Part shown: piece by piece, positions 53,996 to 62,298 of the stretch
How the letters are laid out: every line of letters begins with the position of its first letter
Numbering within the stretch: position 1 is the stretch's first letter
NCBI RefSeq assembly: GCF_900142035.1
Contig: NZ_FQZI01000006.1
Coordinates: 62,001-126,000, forward strand
Reading direction: 5' to 3'
From: Flavobacterium terrae
Lineage (GTDB): Bacteria; Bacteroidota; Bacteroidia; Flavobacteriales; Flavobacteriaceae
DNA: 64,000 nucleotides
Position numbers and translations under genes: made by a program
Notes under the pieces: model-generated
Seen by the model: only the letters and a program-made list of their open reading frames with translations
Database searches by the model: none
What the model was told of the DNA's origin: nothing

Positions 53996-54003
53996 CAAAG
54001 TTA
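53996..54003 (-). promoter_or_regulatory. -7 box of lon
   Basis: Reverse-strand TAACTTTG, a perfect TAnnTTTG, about 45 nt before the lon ATG. No heat-shock-like element was recognised. Confidence 0.55.
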
Positions 54004-54092
54004 TCACATTAAAAACAATCATTTAACTGAAAATCAATAAATAAACAAATTACTTATAAATTTTCCTTTTATGGTAGGACAAGGATTGTGCC

Positions 54093-54121
54093 ATAAAAAA
54101 ATCCCGAGGCTATCGGGATTT
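54093..54121 (-). terminator. Terminator of the DUF6252-like lipoprotein gene
   Basis: AATCCCGA/TCGGGATT stem with an A run on the left. It belongs to the same ATCGGGA hairpin type as the terminators at 30626 and 56463. Confidence 0.85.
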
Positions 54122-54143
54122 TATTTATTCATTATAAAACAAT

Positions 54144-55115
54144 TTACATGTAAGTTATATCAAAAGTACCTTCGGTAATATTATAAGATACAATTGGAGG
54201 CAATATAGAACCTGCAACGAAACTAAATGTTCCTTTTATACGCTTTGCAGTAGGATCGTGAAAAGTCACAGTAACTGATCCATCTCCACCAAAAACTCCT
54301 GTTGGGGTTGAATTTAAAACATATTGTCCTCTTGCATTTGAACTAAAAGCAGTAAAATTTATTGTAGTTCCTGCTGTAATATTGTCTGGAACAGTCACTC
54401 CTATATTTTCAACATTTCCTCTTCTTCCAATCAATGAAATCATTCCACTCATTTTTAGTCCTGAAATATTTGTTGGTACAAAATTACTTCCGTCTAATTT
54501 TGCAGTAAAACTATTTCCTGTTGAAGCAGGAACGTCATTAGTGAAAGGCAAATTAAAAACTCCATTTGTAAAGACTTTTGTTTCTATAGATGTCCCAGAA
54601 GTACCAACAAATCTAGCTCCAGTAAATTTAAAAGTTCCAACAATTCTTTTATTAACCTGATCAATACTCGAGATTACTATTTCAGAAGTATCTGTGTAAT
54701 TTGGAAAACTAGCAAAAGGACCTGTTTGATCATCAGTTGCTAAATAAGGAACATTTCCTGATCCTGTAGAATACAATAATCCGAAAGGCATTGCAGCAGT
54801 AGTTGGTGAGTCCATATTGTATGTACCAACTGCAACAGCTGGAATAGTTATTTGGAAAAATTCACCAGTTGATTTAGTTCCTGTAATAGATACATAATCA
54901 GAATTAACTATTGCCTGAGTTGAATTAGCATTAAAAGTTTGTCCATCGAAATCTGCTTTAAAAACTGAAGAAGTAGACGGATTGCCAGTATTATTTCCAG
55001 TCTGATTCGTTGGAGGAATTCCACCTTCATAAGGCTCTATATCTGTAGAACAAGAAGTTGACACCAAAATAGCAACAAGAGCTACAAACTGAAATATTTT
55101 TTTGGTTAAGTTCAT
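54144..55115 (-). CDS. Lipoprotein with two similar beta domains
   Basis: The start is the ATG at 55115 (MNLTKKIFQFVALVAILVSTSC), because the upstream in-frame TTG overlaps the -7 box. The 323-residue lipoprotein (Cys in VSTSC) consists of two halves of similar design. Each opens with F.A..DG (VFKADFDGQTFNANSTQAIV; SFTAKLDGSNFVPTNISG), includes an ITI/VTVP strand and ends IVGTFKFTGARF or IKGTFSFVAGSI. This resembles DUF6252-like lipoproteins of the Bacteroidota. Function unknown; probably outer-membrane attached. Confidence 0.75.
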   Translation of the reverse strand: MNLTKKIFQFVALVAILVSTSCSTDIEPYEGGIPPTNQTGNNTGNPSTSSVFKADFDGQTFNANSTQAIVNSDYVSITGTKSTGEFFQITIPAVAVGTYNMDSPTTAAMPFGLLYSTGSGNVPYLATDDQTGPFASFPNYTDTSEIVISSIDQVNKRIVGTFKFTGARFVGTSGTSIETKVFTNGVFNLPFTNDVPASTGNSFTAKLDGSNFVPTNISGLKMSGMISLIGRRGNVENIGVTVPDNITAGTTINFTAFSSNARGQYVLNSTPTGVFGGDGSVTVTFHDPTAKRIKGTFSFVAGSILPPIVSYNITEGTFDITYM

Positions 55116-55136
55116 TTTTTTGAGATTAAGTTTTTG

Positions 55137-55144
55137 CAAATATA
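55137..55144 (-). promoter_or_regulatory. -7 box of the DUF6252-like lipoprotein gene
   Basis: Reverse-strand TATATTTG, 21 nt before the ATG at 55115; it starts just after the upstream transporter stop. Confidence 0.6.
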
Positions 55145-55151
55145 TAATAAT

Positions 55152-56447
55152 TTATGATTCCTTATTAGGGACTCTTAACAACAAAATCAAACCTATTACA
55201 AAGAAAATTCCTAAAAAAACTATAGCATTTCTCATCGAACCTGTAACTTGATCAATAATGCCATATACCGACATTCCAATTACAATAGCTATCTTTTCAG
55301 TCACATCATAAAAACTAAAATACGATGCTGTATCTGTAGTTTCAGGTAAGAACTTTGAATATGTTGAACGAGCAAGCGATTGTATTCCTCCCATAACTAA
55401 ACCTACAAACCCTGCAATAGCATAAAATCCATTTGGTGTTTCTACAAAAAAAGCAAAACAGCATAATACTGCCCAAAAAGCATTTAAAAAAATTAACACT
55501 TTTACATTTCCAAACTTTCCTGAGGCTCTGGATGTAAAAAAAGCTCCTACAACAGCAACCAATTGAATTAATAATATACTTATTATCAAACCAGTTGTTG
55601 CCTGACTTTCTGATTCCCAAGCTATTTCTTCAGCTCCAAAATAGGTCGCAACTAACATCACTGTTTGAACTGCCATTATAAAAACAAAGTAACTCACAAG
55701 ATATCTCTTAAGAACTATATTTTGTTTTACGTCTTTCCAAACTAATCTCAACTCTTTAAAACCATCAAGAATTACTGCTTTTGTAACTTTATGCCCTGTA
55801 GAAACTCCTTTTGGCAAATAGTAATAGGTGATATGACTAAAACCAATCCACCAAACTCCTACCATTAAAAATGAATATCTCATCATTTTCATTTTCTCTT
55901 CATCAGGCACAAGCATTACCATCGCAAGATTTATAATGAGCAAGATTGTACTTCCTATATACCCCATCGAAAATCCTTTAGCACTTACTTTGTCTTGCTG
56001 TTCAGGATAAGCAATATCTGGCAAATACGAATTGTAGAATACTAAGCTTGCCCAAAAACCTATTAACCCAAACAAATAAATGGTATAACTAATGAAGAAA
56101 TTTTCAACGTTAAACCAGTACAAACCTATGCATGAAATTCCTCCCATATAGCAAAAGAAACGTAGAAAAGCCTTTTTATTTCCTACATAATCTGCTATTC
56201 CTGATAATATTGGAGAAATACAAGCTACAATCAAAAAAGCCAAAGCAGTGACAAATGTTATCATGGCTGTATCCTTAAAATGATAACCATATACATCTAC
56301 ATAATTATTTCCTCTTACTTTAAATAAAGCATTATAAAATATCGGGAAAATTGCTGATGCAATTACCAAACTATACACAGAATTAGCCCAGTCATAAAAA
56401 GCCCAAGCATTTAATAATTTTTTATCTCCTTTTTGAAGTTGCGGCAT
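55152..56447 (-). CDS. UMF1-family MFS transporter
   Basis: The 431-residue protein has about twelve helices and the UMF1/Atg22-like N-terminal signature LLNAWAFYDWANSVYSLVIASAIFPIFYNALF, as well as FYNSYLPDIAYPEQQDKVSAKGFSMGYIGS and GGIQSLARSTYSKFLPET. Members of this group are thought to move amino acids or similar metabolites; the substrate is unknown here. No terminator separates it from the lipoprotein gene downstream, which however has its own -7 box. Confidence 0.88.
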   Translation of the reverse strand: MPQLQKGDKKLLNAWAFYDWANSVYSLVIASAIFPIFYNALFKVRGNNYVDVYGYHFKDTAMITFVTALAFLIVACISPILSGIADYVGNKKAFLRFFCYMGGISCIGLYWFNVENFFISYTIYLFGLIGFWASLVFYNSYLPDIAYPEQQDKVSAKGFSMGYIGSTILLIINLAMVMLVPDEEKMKMMRYSFLMVGVWWIGFSHITYYYLPKGVSTGHKVTKAVILDGFKELRLVWKDVKQNIVLKRYLVSYFVFIMAVQTVMLVATYFGAEEIAWESESQATTGLIISILLIQLVAVVGAFFTSRASGKFGNVKVLIFLNAFWAVLCCFAFFVETPNGFYAIAGFVGLVMGGIQSLARSTYSKFLPETTDTASYFSFYDVTEKIAIVIGMSVYGIIDQVTGSMRNAIVFLGIFFVIGLILLLRVPNKES

Positions 56448-56462
56448 AATTTAAGTTTTAAA

Positions 56463-56491
56463 ATAAAAAAATCCCGATAAACATCGGGATT
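56463..56491 (-). terminator. Terminator of the M48 peptidase gene
   Basis: AATCCCGAT/ATCGGGATT stem with loop AAAC and an A run on the left, between the peptidase gene and the UMF1 gene. Confidence 0.88.
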
Positions 56492-56526
56492 CGAAAATAC
56501 TATTATTTTATTTAAAAACAATCTTC

Positions 56527-57345
56527 TTACTTAAAAACAACTCCAAATTTTGCTGCTTCAGCTTTTGCTTGAGGTAATAATTTTTTTAACTCATCAATAC
56601 GAGTCTGATTGCTTGGGTGTGTACTAAGAATTTCTGGTGGTGCTTGACCTCCAGCCTGAGCAGACATTCTTTCCCAAACAAAAACTGCGTTTTCTGGATT
56701 ATATCCAGCTATAGCCATCAATGTTAAACCAATCATATCGGCTTCACTCTCATGAGCACGACTAAAAGGCAACATTCCTCCTACTTGGCTTCCAACACCA
56801 TAAGCTTGCATCCATCCTTGTTGAGCTTCAGCTGATTGATTCGATGTTGCAACAGCAACTGCAACACCACCGGCCTGTTGCAATAAACCTGCACTCATAC
56901 GTTGCTGACCATGATTAGCTAATGCATGAGCCACTTCATGTCCCATTACAGCAGCCATACCAGCATCATCTTTTGTTATTGATAAGATACCTGTATAAAA
57001 AACAATTTTCCCTCCTGGCATACACCATGCATTAACTTCCTTACTGTCAACTAAATTATATTCCCATTTATAGTCTTTTAGATATGTAGGGTTGCCATTG
57101 GCTGTGAGCCATCTTTCAGCTGCAGTTTTGATTTTCATACCAACAGCCTCAACTCTTTGAGCATCTTTAGTTCCTTTAATAACTTTATTTTCCGACAAAA
57201 ATTGATTGTATTGTTGAAATGAAGAAGGAAAAATGTCGTTATTCGAAACCAAAGCCATTGTACTTTTTCCTGTGAATGGATTAGTAGCGCACGAAAATGC
57301 AAAAGCTGCAAACCCTATTGCCGCAACTATCAATTTAGTTTTCAT
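56527..57345 (-). CDS. M48-family metalloprotease lipoprotein
   Basis: The 272-residue protein has a lipobox (IGFAAFAFSCATNP) and a peptidase M48 domain: zinc motif HEVAH in MGHEVAHALANHGQQ, third ligand Glu in SRAHESEADMIGLTLMAIAGYNP, and a C-terminal STHPSNQTRIDELKKLL. This arrangement matches LoiP/YcaL-like periplasmic or outer-membrane proteases with a role in envelope quality control. Length is normal for the short form without TPRs. Confidence 0.93.
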   Translation of the reverse strand: MKTKLIVAAIGFAAFAFSCATNPFTGKSTMALVSNNDIFPSSFQQYNQFLSENKVIKGTKDAQRVEAVGMKIKTAAERWLTANGNPTYLKDYKWEYNLVDSKEVNAWCMPGGKIVFYTGILSITKDDAGMAAVMGHEVAHALANHGQQRMSAGLLQQAGGVAVAVATSNQSAEAQQGWMQAYGVGSQVGGMLPFSRAHESEADMIGLTLMAIAGYNPENAVFVWERMSAQAGGQAPPEILSTHPSNQTRIDELKKLLPQAKAEAAKFGVVFK

Positions 57346-57494
57346 AATTGTTTTCTTTTTGTTGTAGTAAAATTAATTCATTTTTTAAAAACCTAAAAAA
57401 ATCCTGTGGATATTTTTAAGATTAATTTATGAAACAAAATTTATACCAAAACGTAAAAAAAACCTAAATTGCATAGCATTTTAATAAAATTGTT

Positions 57495-58349
57495 TTGAAG
57501 TCCAAAAAAAAAGAGGGAATTGAAGTACCTAAAATTATTATTTATGGTGTAAAGATTATTGAATTTTTTTCTAAAGATTTAGTGACTAAAGTTGGAGCTA
57601 AAATATTTACTACTCCAATTAAACATAAAGCACCAAAACGCGAACATGAAATGGATAGAATCGCTAGAAAAGAAACGGTTTTTATCCCAAAAATTAATAA
57701 AAGTATAGTTGTCTATCATTATGGGGATAGTACAAAAAAAGTTCTTTTAGTACATGGTTGGTCTGGTAGAGGTACTCAATTAGTAAAATTTGCGGAGGAG
57801 TTAATAAGTAAAGGTTATAGCACTATCAGTTTTGATGCTCCTGCTCATGGTAAATCAGGTAGTTCAACAACATTAATGCCTGAATTTATTGCTTCCATTT
57901 TAGAATTGGAAAATAAATACGGTCCATTTGAATACGCTATTGGTCATTCGCTTGGAGGCATGTCATTATTGAACTCTGTAAAACAAGGATTAAAAATTAA
58001 GAAATTAGTTACAATTGGAAGTGCAGATAAAATACAGGACATATTGAATGATTTTGTTCAAAAGTTAAAATTGAAACCTGATATTGCAATAAAGATGAAA
58101 AATCATTTTGAAGTAAAGTTTGGTGAACCTATGGAAAATTATGCAGCACATGTTGCAGCCCAAAAAGTTGATATTCCAACACTTATTATTCATGATGAAA
58201 ATGATTATGAAGTTCCAATATTTTGTGCTGAAAACATATACAAACACTTACCAAATGGTGAGTTTTACAAAACTAAAAAATTAGGACATCGTAAAATTTT
58301 AGGAGATAAAGATGTGATACAGAAAACAATGTCATTTATTAACTCGTAA
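57495..58349 (+). CDS. Alpha/beta hydrolase with TTG start
   Basis: The 284-residue protein has the alpha/beta hydrolase fold: oxyanion region LLVHGWSGRGTQL, FDAPAHGKSG, nucleophile Ser in AIGHSLGGMSLLN, acid Asp in IIHDENDYEVP and the His in TKKLGHRKIL. The N-terminal 55 residues (PKIIIYGVKIIEFFSKDLVTKVGAKIF) look native to the family but no ATG precedes them; TTG at 57495 is the only start, with a stop codon just upstream in frame. The substrate is unknown. msrB begins 4 nt after the stop, suggesting one transcript. Confidence 0.85.
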   Translation: MKSKKKEGIEVPKIIIYGVKIIEFFSKDLVTKVGAKIFTTPIKHKAPKREHEMDRIARKETVFIPKINKSIVVYHYGDSTKKVLLVHGWSGRGTQLVKFAEELISKGYSTISFDAPAHGKSGSSTTLMPEFIASILELENKYGPFEYAIGHSLGGMSLLNSVKQGLKIKKLVTIGSADKIQDILNDFVQKLKLKPDIAIKMKNHFEVKFGEPMENYAAHVAAQKVDIPTLIIHDENDYEVPIFCAENIYKHLPNGEFYKTKKLGHRKILGDKDVIQKTMSFINS

Positions 58350-58353
58350 TAAT

Positions 58354-58845
58354 ATGAATACAATTGTAAAATACACCTTGTTATTAATAATTTTAATTAT
58401 CACTTCGTGTCAAGGACAAGACAAAAAAACAATTGTAAAAAAAGAAAATAAACCCATGAAATATTCAGTTGAAAAAACAGAAGCAGAATGGAAAGCCCAA
58501 CTGGGAGAAGAGCGTTATCGAATTCTAAGGGAAAAAGGAACAGAATACGCCCATACAGGTCAATACAATTTACATTTTGAAAAAGGGACTTATGTTTGTG
58601 GAGGATGTGGTGAACCACTTTTTTCTTCAGAGTCAAAATTTGAATCACATTGCGGTTGGCCTTCGTTTGACGAATCGTTACCTGGAAAAGTAGAATACAA
58701 AAAAGACGTTTCCTTTGGAATGTCAAGAACTGAGATACTTTGCGCTAAATGTGGTGGGCATTTAGGGCATGTTTTTGACGATGGCCCCACCAAAACTAGA
58801 ACCAGATATTGTGTAAATTCTTTATCGGTTGATTTTAAAAAATAA
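58354..58845 (+). CDS. msrB: Peptide-methionine (R)-S-oxide reductase, lipoprotein form
   Basis: The 163-residue protein reduces methionine-R-sulfoxide. It carries two CxxC zinc motifs (CGGC, CAKC), SKFESHCGWPSFDE, and the catalytic Cys in RYCVNSLS. An N-terminal lipoprotein signal (LLLIILIITSCQGQ) places it in the envelope, where it would repair oxidised exported proteins. Start and length fit. It is probably co-transcribed with the hydrolase 4 nt upstream. Confidence 0.95.
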   Translation: MNTIVKYTLLLIILIITSCQGQDKKTIVKKENKPMKYSVEKTEAEWKAQLGEERYRILREKGTEYAHTGQYNLHFEKGTYVCGGCGEPLFSSESKFESHCGWPSFDESLPGKVEYKKDVSFGMSRTEILCAKCGGHLGHVFDDGPTKTRTRYCVNSLSVDFKK

Positions 58846-58908
58846 AAGATTTATTAATAATTTAGTTAAATTTCTTTTATTTGCAGTATTAACTATACCT
58901 ATCTTATA

Positions 58909-60681
58909 ATGACCAAAATTACTCGTCTATTTGATTTCCCATACTATCAGTTAGAAAAAAACAATTTACCTGATGCCTTAGTAACAAAATATAATGGCGA
59001 ATGGATTAAAACTTCTACGCAAGAATATTTAGATAAAGCAAACGCTATTTCGAGAGCCTTAATAAAAATGGGAGTCGAAAAAAATGATAAAATTGCCATT
59101 ATTTCATCTAATAATAGAACGGAGTGGAATATTATGGATATTGGAGCTTTGCAAACTGGAGCCCAAACAGTACCCATTTATCCAACTATTTCTGAGCAAG
59201 ATTACGAATACATCTTAAACCATTCTGAGTCAAAATATTGTTTCGTTTCAGACGCTGAAGTTTTAAGAAAATTAAATTTAATCAAAGCTAATGTTCCTAG
59301 CCTTGTGGAGGTTTATACTTTTGATGAAATTTCAGGAGAAAAAAACTGGAAAGAATTATTAGCAACTGGACAAGATACTTCAACTCAAAACTTTGTAGAA
59401 GAAAGAAAAAATAATGTAAAAGCTTCAGATTTAGCAACTATCATCTATACTTCTGGAACTACTGGAAAACCTAAAGGTGTAATGCTATCACACAACAACA
59501 TTGTTTCCAATGTATTAGACAGTTCAGACAGAATTCCAATTGCTGAAGGAAGTGCAAAGGCAATGAGTTTTTTACCTATTTGTCACATTTTTGAAAGAGT
59601 TATTCTTTACATATATCAGTATTATTCTATTTCCATATATTTTGCAGAATCTATAGATAAAATTTCAGATAACTTTAAAGAAGTTAAACCTGATGTATTT
59701 ACAGTTGTACCGCGTTTGTTAGAAAAAGTGTACGATAAAATTTATGCTAAAGGAACAGAATTAACTGGTATTAAGAAAAAACTTTTTTTCTGGGCAATTG
59801 ACTTAGGATTAAAATATGAACCTTATGGCAAAAATGGATTTTGGTATGAATTCCAATTAAAAATTGCTAGAAAATTAATCTTCAGCAAATGGCAAGAAGC
59901 ACTTGGAGGTAATGTCAAAATTTTAGTGTCTGGAAGTGCTGCCTTACAAACACGTTTAACAAGAGTATTCGCTGCAGCTGGAATGCCTGTAATGGAAGGG
60001 TATGGTTTAACCGAAACTTCACCCGTTATCTCTGTAAATGACATGCGTAATCATATGTTTCGCATTGGAAGTGTTGGTAAACTAATCAAAAACGTAGAAG
60101 TTAAAATTGCAGAAGACGGAGAAATTCTTTGTAAAGGTCCTAATGTAATGATGGGATATTATAAAGATGAACAACAAACTGCTGATGTAATAAAAGATGG
60201 TTATTTCCATACTGGAGATATTGGAGAGTTTGACAAAGACGGATTCTTGCGTATTACTGACCGTAAAAAAGAAATGTTCAAAACATCTGGTGGTAAATAT
60301 GTTGCTCCTCAAATTCTTGAAAATACATTTAAACAATCTCGTTTTATAGAACAAATTATGGTTATTGGCGAAGGACAAAAAATGCCAGCTGCATTTATTC
60401 AACCTTCATTCGAATTTGTAAAAGAATGGGCAACTATTCACAAAATTAACATTGGTACTACTAATGAAGAATTAATAAGTAATACTGAAGTATTAAAACG
60501 TATCCAACAAGAAATTGACGAATACAATAAAAAATTTGGAAACTGGGAACAAGTGAAAAGATTTGAATTAACTCCAGAAGTATGGTCAATTGATGGTGGA
60601 GAATTAACACCAACTCTTAAAATGAAACGTAAAGTAATCTTAGAAAAATACAAAGACCTTTACAACAAAATATATAACTAA
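58909..60681 (+). CDS. Long-chain fatty-acid-CoA ligase (AMP-forming)
   Basis: The 590-residue enzyme activates fatty acids to acyl-CoA. The AMP-binding P-loop IIYTSGTTGKPKGVMLSH, the VMEGYGLTETSPVIS motif, the hinge FLRITDRKKEMFKTSGGKYVAP and the final catalytic Lys in LTPTLKMKRKVILEKY are present. It resembles the FadD15/long-chain group more than E. coli FadD. Placement close to a MarR-controlled beta-oxidation operon fits fatty-acid use. The next gene starts 12 nt downstream. Confidence 0.95.
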   Translation: MTKITRLFDFPYYQLEKNNLPDALVTKYNGEWIKTSTQEYLDKANAISRALIKMGVEKNDKIAIISSNNRTEWNIMDIGALQTGAQTVPIYPTISEQDYEYILNHSESKYCFVSDAEVLRKLNLIKANVPSLVEVYTFDEISGEKNWKELLATGQDTSTQNFVEERKNNVKASDLATIIYTSGTTGKPKGVMLSHNNIVSNVLDSSDRIPIAEGSAKAMSFLPICHIFERVILYIYQYYSISIYFAESIDKISDNFKEVKPDVFTVVPRLLEKVYDKIYAKGTELTGIKKKLFFWAIDLGLKYEPYGKNGFWYEFQLKIARKLIFSKWQEALGGNVKILVSGSAALQTRLTRVFAAAGMPVMEGYGLTETSPVISVNDMRNHMFRIGSVGKLIKNVEVKIAEDGEILCKGPNVMMGYYKDEQQTADVIKDGYFHTGDIGEFDKDGFLRITDRKKEMFKTSGGKYVAPQILENTFKQSRFIEQIMVIGEGQKMPAAFIQPSFEFVKEWATIHKINIGTTNEELISNTEVLKRIQQEIDEYNKKFGNWEQVKRFELTPEVWSIDGGELTPTLKMKRKVILEKYKDLYNKIYN

Positions 60682-60693
60682 AACTTTTCTGTT

Positions 60694-61731
60694 ATGAAAC
60701 TGAAACTTCTTCTTTGTTTTACATTAATTATGATAACTCTCTCTAATTGTAAAAACAAGGAGGAAGTTTCTAGTTTAGACTATTTCAATTATTCTAATCC
60801 TGAAGATCAATATTCTGGAGGAATACGAATGATTCCTATCAAAACTCCTGCTGGAAAATTCAAAGTCTGGACTAAACGCATTGGTAACAATCCCAAAATA
60901 AAAGTTTTACTTCTTCACGGTGGTCCTGGTATAACACACGAACTATACGAATGTTTTGATGGCTATTTGCCTAAAGAAGGCATTGAATACATTTATTACG
61001 ATCAATTAGGTTCTTATTATAGTGATCAACCAAATGATAATAGACTTTGGACTAACGAACGTTTTGTGGATGAAGTAGAACAAGTTCGTAAAGCACTTGA
61101 CCTAAATAAAGATAATTTTTATTTGTTAGGACAATCTTGGGGCGGAATTTTAGCTATGGAATATGCTTTTAAATACCAAGACAACCTTAAAGGTTTAATT
61201 ATTTCTAATATGATGTCTAGCGCTCCATTGTATAATAAGTATGCTGAAGAAGTTTTAGGTCCCAAATTACCAAAAGAGGTTTTTGAACAAATCAAGACTT
61301 TTGAAAAAAATAAAGACTATCAAAATCCAAAATATCAAGAATTACTATTTAAATATTATTACACTGAGCATATTTTACGCAAACCACTAAACGAATGGCC
61401 TGAAGCTGTCAACAGATGTTTCAAACATTTAAATCCAAATGTTTATATTTTTATGCAAGGACCAAGCGAATTTGGAATTACAGGAAATGCAACACTAAAA
61501 GATTGGGATGTTAGAGAGAAACTAAAAACAATTTCAGTCCCAACATTAGTTATAGGTTCAAAAAACGACACCATGGATCCCAAACATATGGAATGGATGT
61601 CAAAAGAAGTACAAAATGGCCGTTTCCTTTACTGCCCCAACGGAAGCCATCTTTCGCAATATGATGACCAAAAAATATACATTCCAGGAGTTATTAAATT
61701 CCTTAATGATGTAAACAAAAATAAATTTTAA
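60694..61731 (+). CDS. Proline-iminopeptidase-family alpha/beta hydrolase lipoprotein
   Basis: The 345-residue protein has a lipoprotein signal (LLLCFTLIMITLSNC) and an S33-type hydrolase domain: VLLLHGGPGITHELYE (HGGP oxyanion motif), YYDQLGSYYS, nucleophile Ser in LLGQSWGGILAMEYA, acid Asp in VIGSKNDTMDP and His in CPNGSHLSQYD. Such proteins cleave N-terminal proline or other peptides and amides. It is likely in the envelope and in one transcript with the acyl-CoA ligase. A terminator follows. Confidence 0.9.
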   Translation: MKLKLLLCFTLIMITLSNCKNKEEVSSLDYFNYSNPEDQYSGGIRMIPIKTPAGKFKVWTKRIGNNPKIKVLLLHGGPGITHELYECFDGYLPKEGIEYIYYDQLGSYYSDQPNDNRLWTNERFVDEVEQVRKALDLNKDNFYLLGQSWGGILAMEYAFKYQDNLKGLIISNMMSSAPLYNKYAEEVLGPKLPKEVFEQIKTFEKNKDYQNPKYQELLFKYYYTEHILRKPLNEWPEAVNRCFKHLNPNVYIFMQGPSEFGITGNATLKDWDVREKLKTISVPTLVIGSKNDTMDPKHMEWMSKEVQNGRFLYCPNGSHLSQYDDQKIYIPGVIKFLNDVNKNKF

Positions 61732-61738
61732 CTTCTAG

Positions 61739-61768
61739 GACCTTATTTTATAAGGTCTTTTTATTTTT
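61739..61768 (+). terminator. Terminator after the hydrolase gene
   Basis: GACCTTAT/ATAAGGTC stem with loop TTT, followed by a long T-rich run. Confidence 0.88.
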
Positions 61769-61771
61769 TTA

Positions 61772-61812
61772 TATGCACGCATAAAAAAATTATAATTTAT
61801 TATGCATGCATA
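61772..61812. promoter_or_regulatory. Paired 12-bp palindromes, candidate MarR operator
   Basis: TATGCACGCATA (61772-61783) and the perfect palindrome TATGCATGCATA (61801-61812) lie 29 bp apart start to start. The second sits about where the -33 region of the MarR gene promoter should be, a common position for autoregulatory MarR binding. Confidence 0.6.
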
Positions 61813-61824
61813 CTATTTTTTTCT

Positions 61825-61832
61825 TATATTTG
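61825..61832 (+). promoter_or_regulatory. -7 box of the marR gene
   Basis: TATATTTG, a perfect TAnnTTTG, 17 nt before the chosen ATG (61850). An upstream in-frame ATG at 61802 lies inside the palindrome and before this box, so it is rejected as start. Confidence 0.65.
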
Positions 61833-61849
61833 ATTTTTCAAACTCAAAT

Positions 61850-62293
61850 ATGAAAGATAAAACTATCGATTACATACTTCGTTCTACATGGCAAGCAGTA
61901 GCTCGCATGTATAATGAAGAAGCTTCAAAATACGAAGGTTCGATGGCTATTGGTTTTGCTCTTTTAAGTATCGAAAGAGAAGAAGGAACACCGTCTACAA
62001 AAATTAGTAGTCGTATGGGAATGGAAGCTACAAGCCTTACCAGAACACTTAAAACACTAGAAGAAAAAGGATTAATAATACGAAAACCAAATCCTAACGA
62101 CGGCCGTGGTGTTTTAATCTATTTAACAGAAGAAGGAAAGTTAAAAAGAGAACTTTCCAAACAAACAGTTTTAAAATTCAATGAAACTGTAAAACAGCAT
62201 ATTCCCGAAGAGAAATTACTTCACTTTGTTGAAGTTGCTGAAGTCATAAATGAATTAATACAAGATAAAAACATATTCAATCAACCAGAGTAA
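61850..62293 (+). CDS. MarR-family regulator of a beta-oxidation operon
   Basis: The 147-residue protein (start MKDKTIDYILRSTW) has the winged helix-turn-helix of MarR proteins: MAIGFALLSIEREEGTPSTKISSRMGMEATSLTRTLKTLEEKGLIIRKPNPNDGRGVLIYLTEEG, with flanking dimerisation helices. It starts 5 nt before a 3-hydroxyacyl-CoA dehydrogenase/enoyl-CoA hydratase gene, so it probably controls fatty-acid breakdown in response to an acyl-CoA or related ligand (inference). The -7 box and paired palindromes upstream suggest autoregulation. Confidence 0.9.
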   Translation: MKDKTIDYILRSTWQAVARMYNEEASKYEGSMAIGFALLSIEREEGTPSTKISSRMGMEATSLTRTLKTLEEKGLIIRKPNPNDGRGVLIYLTEEGKLKRELSKQTVLKFNETVKQHIPEEKLLHFVEVAEVINELIQDKNIFNQPE

Positions 62294-62298
62294 TTAAA

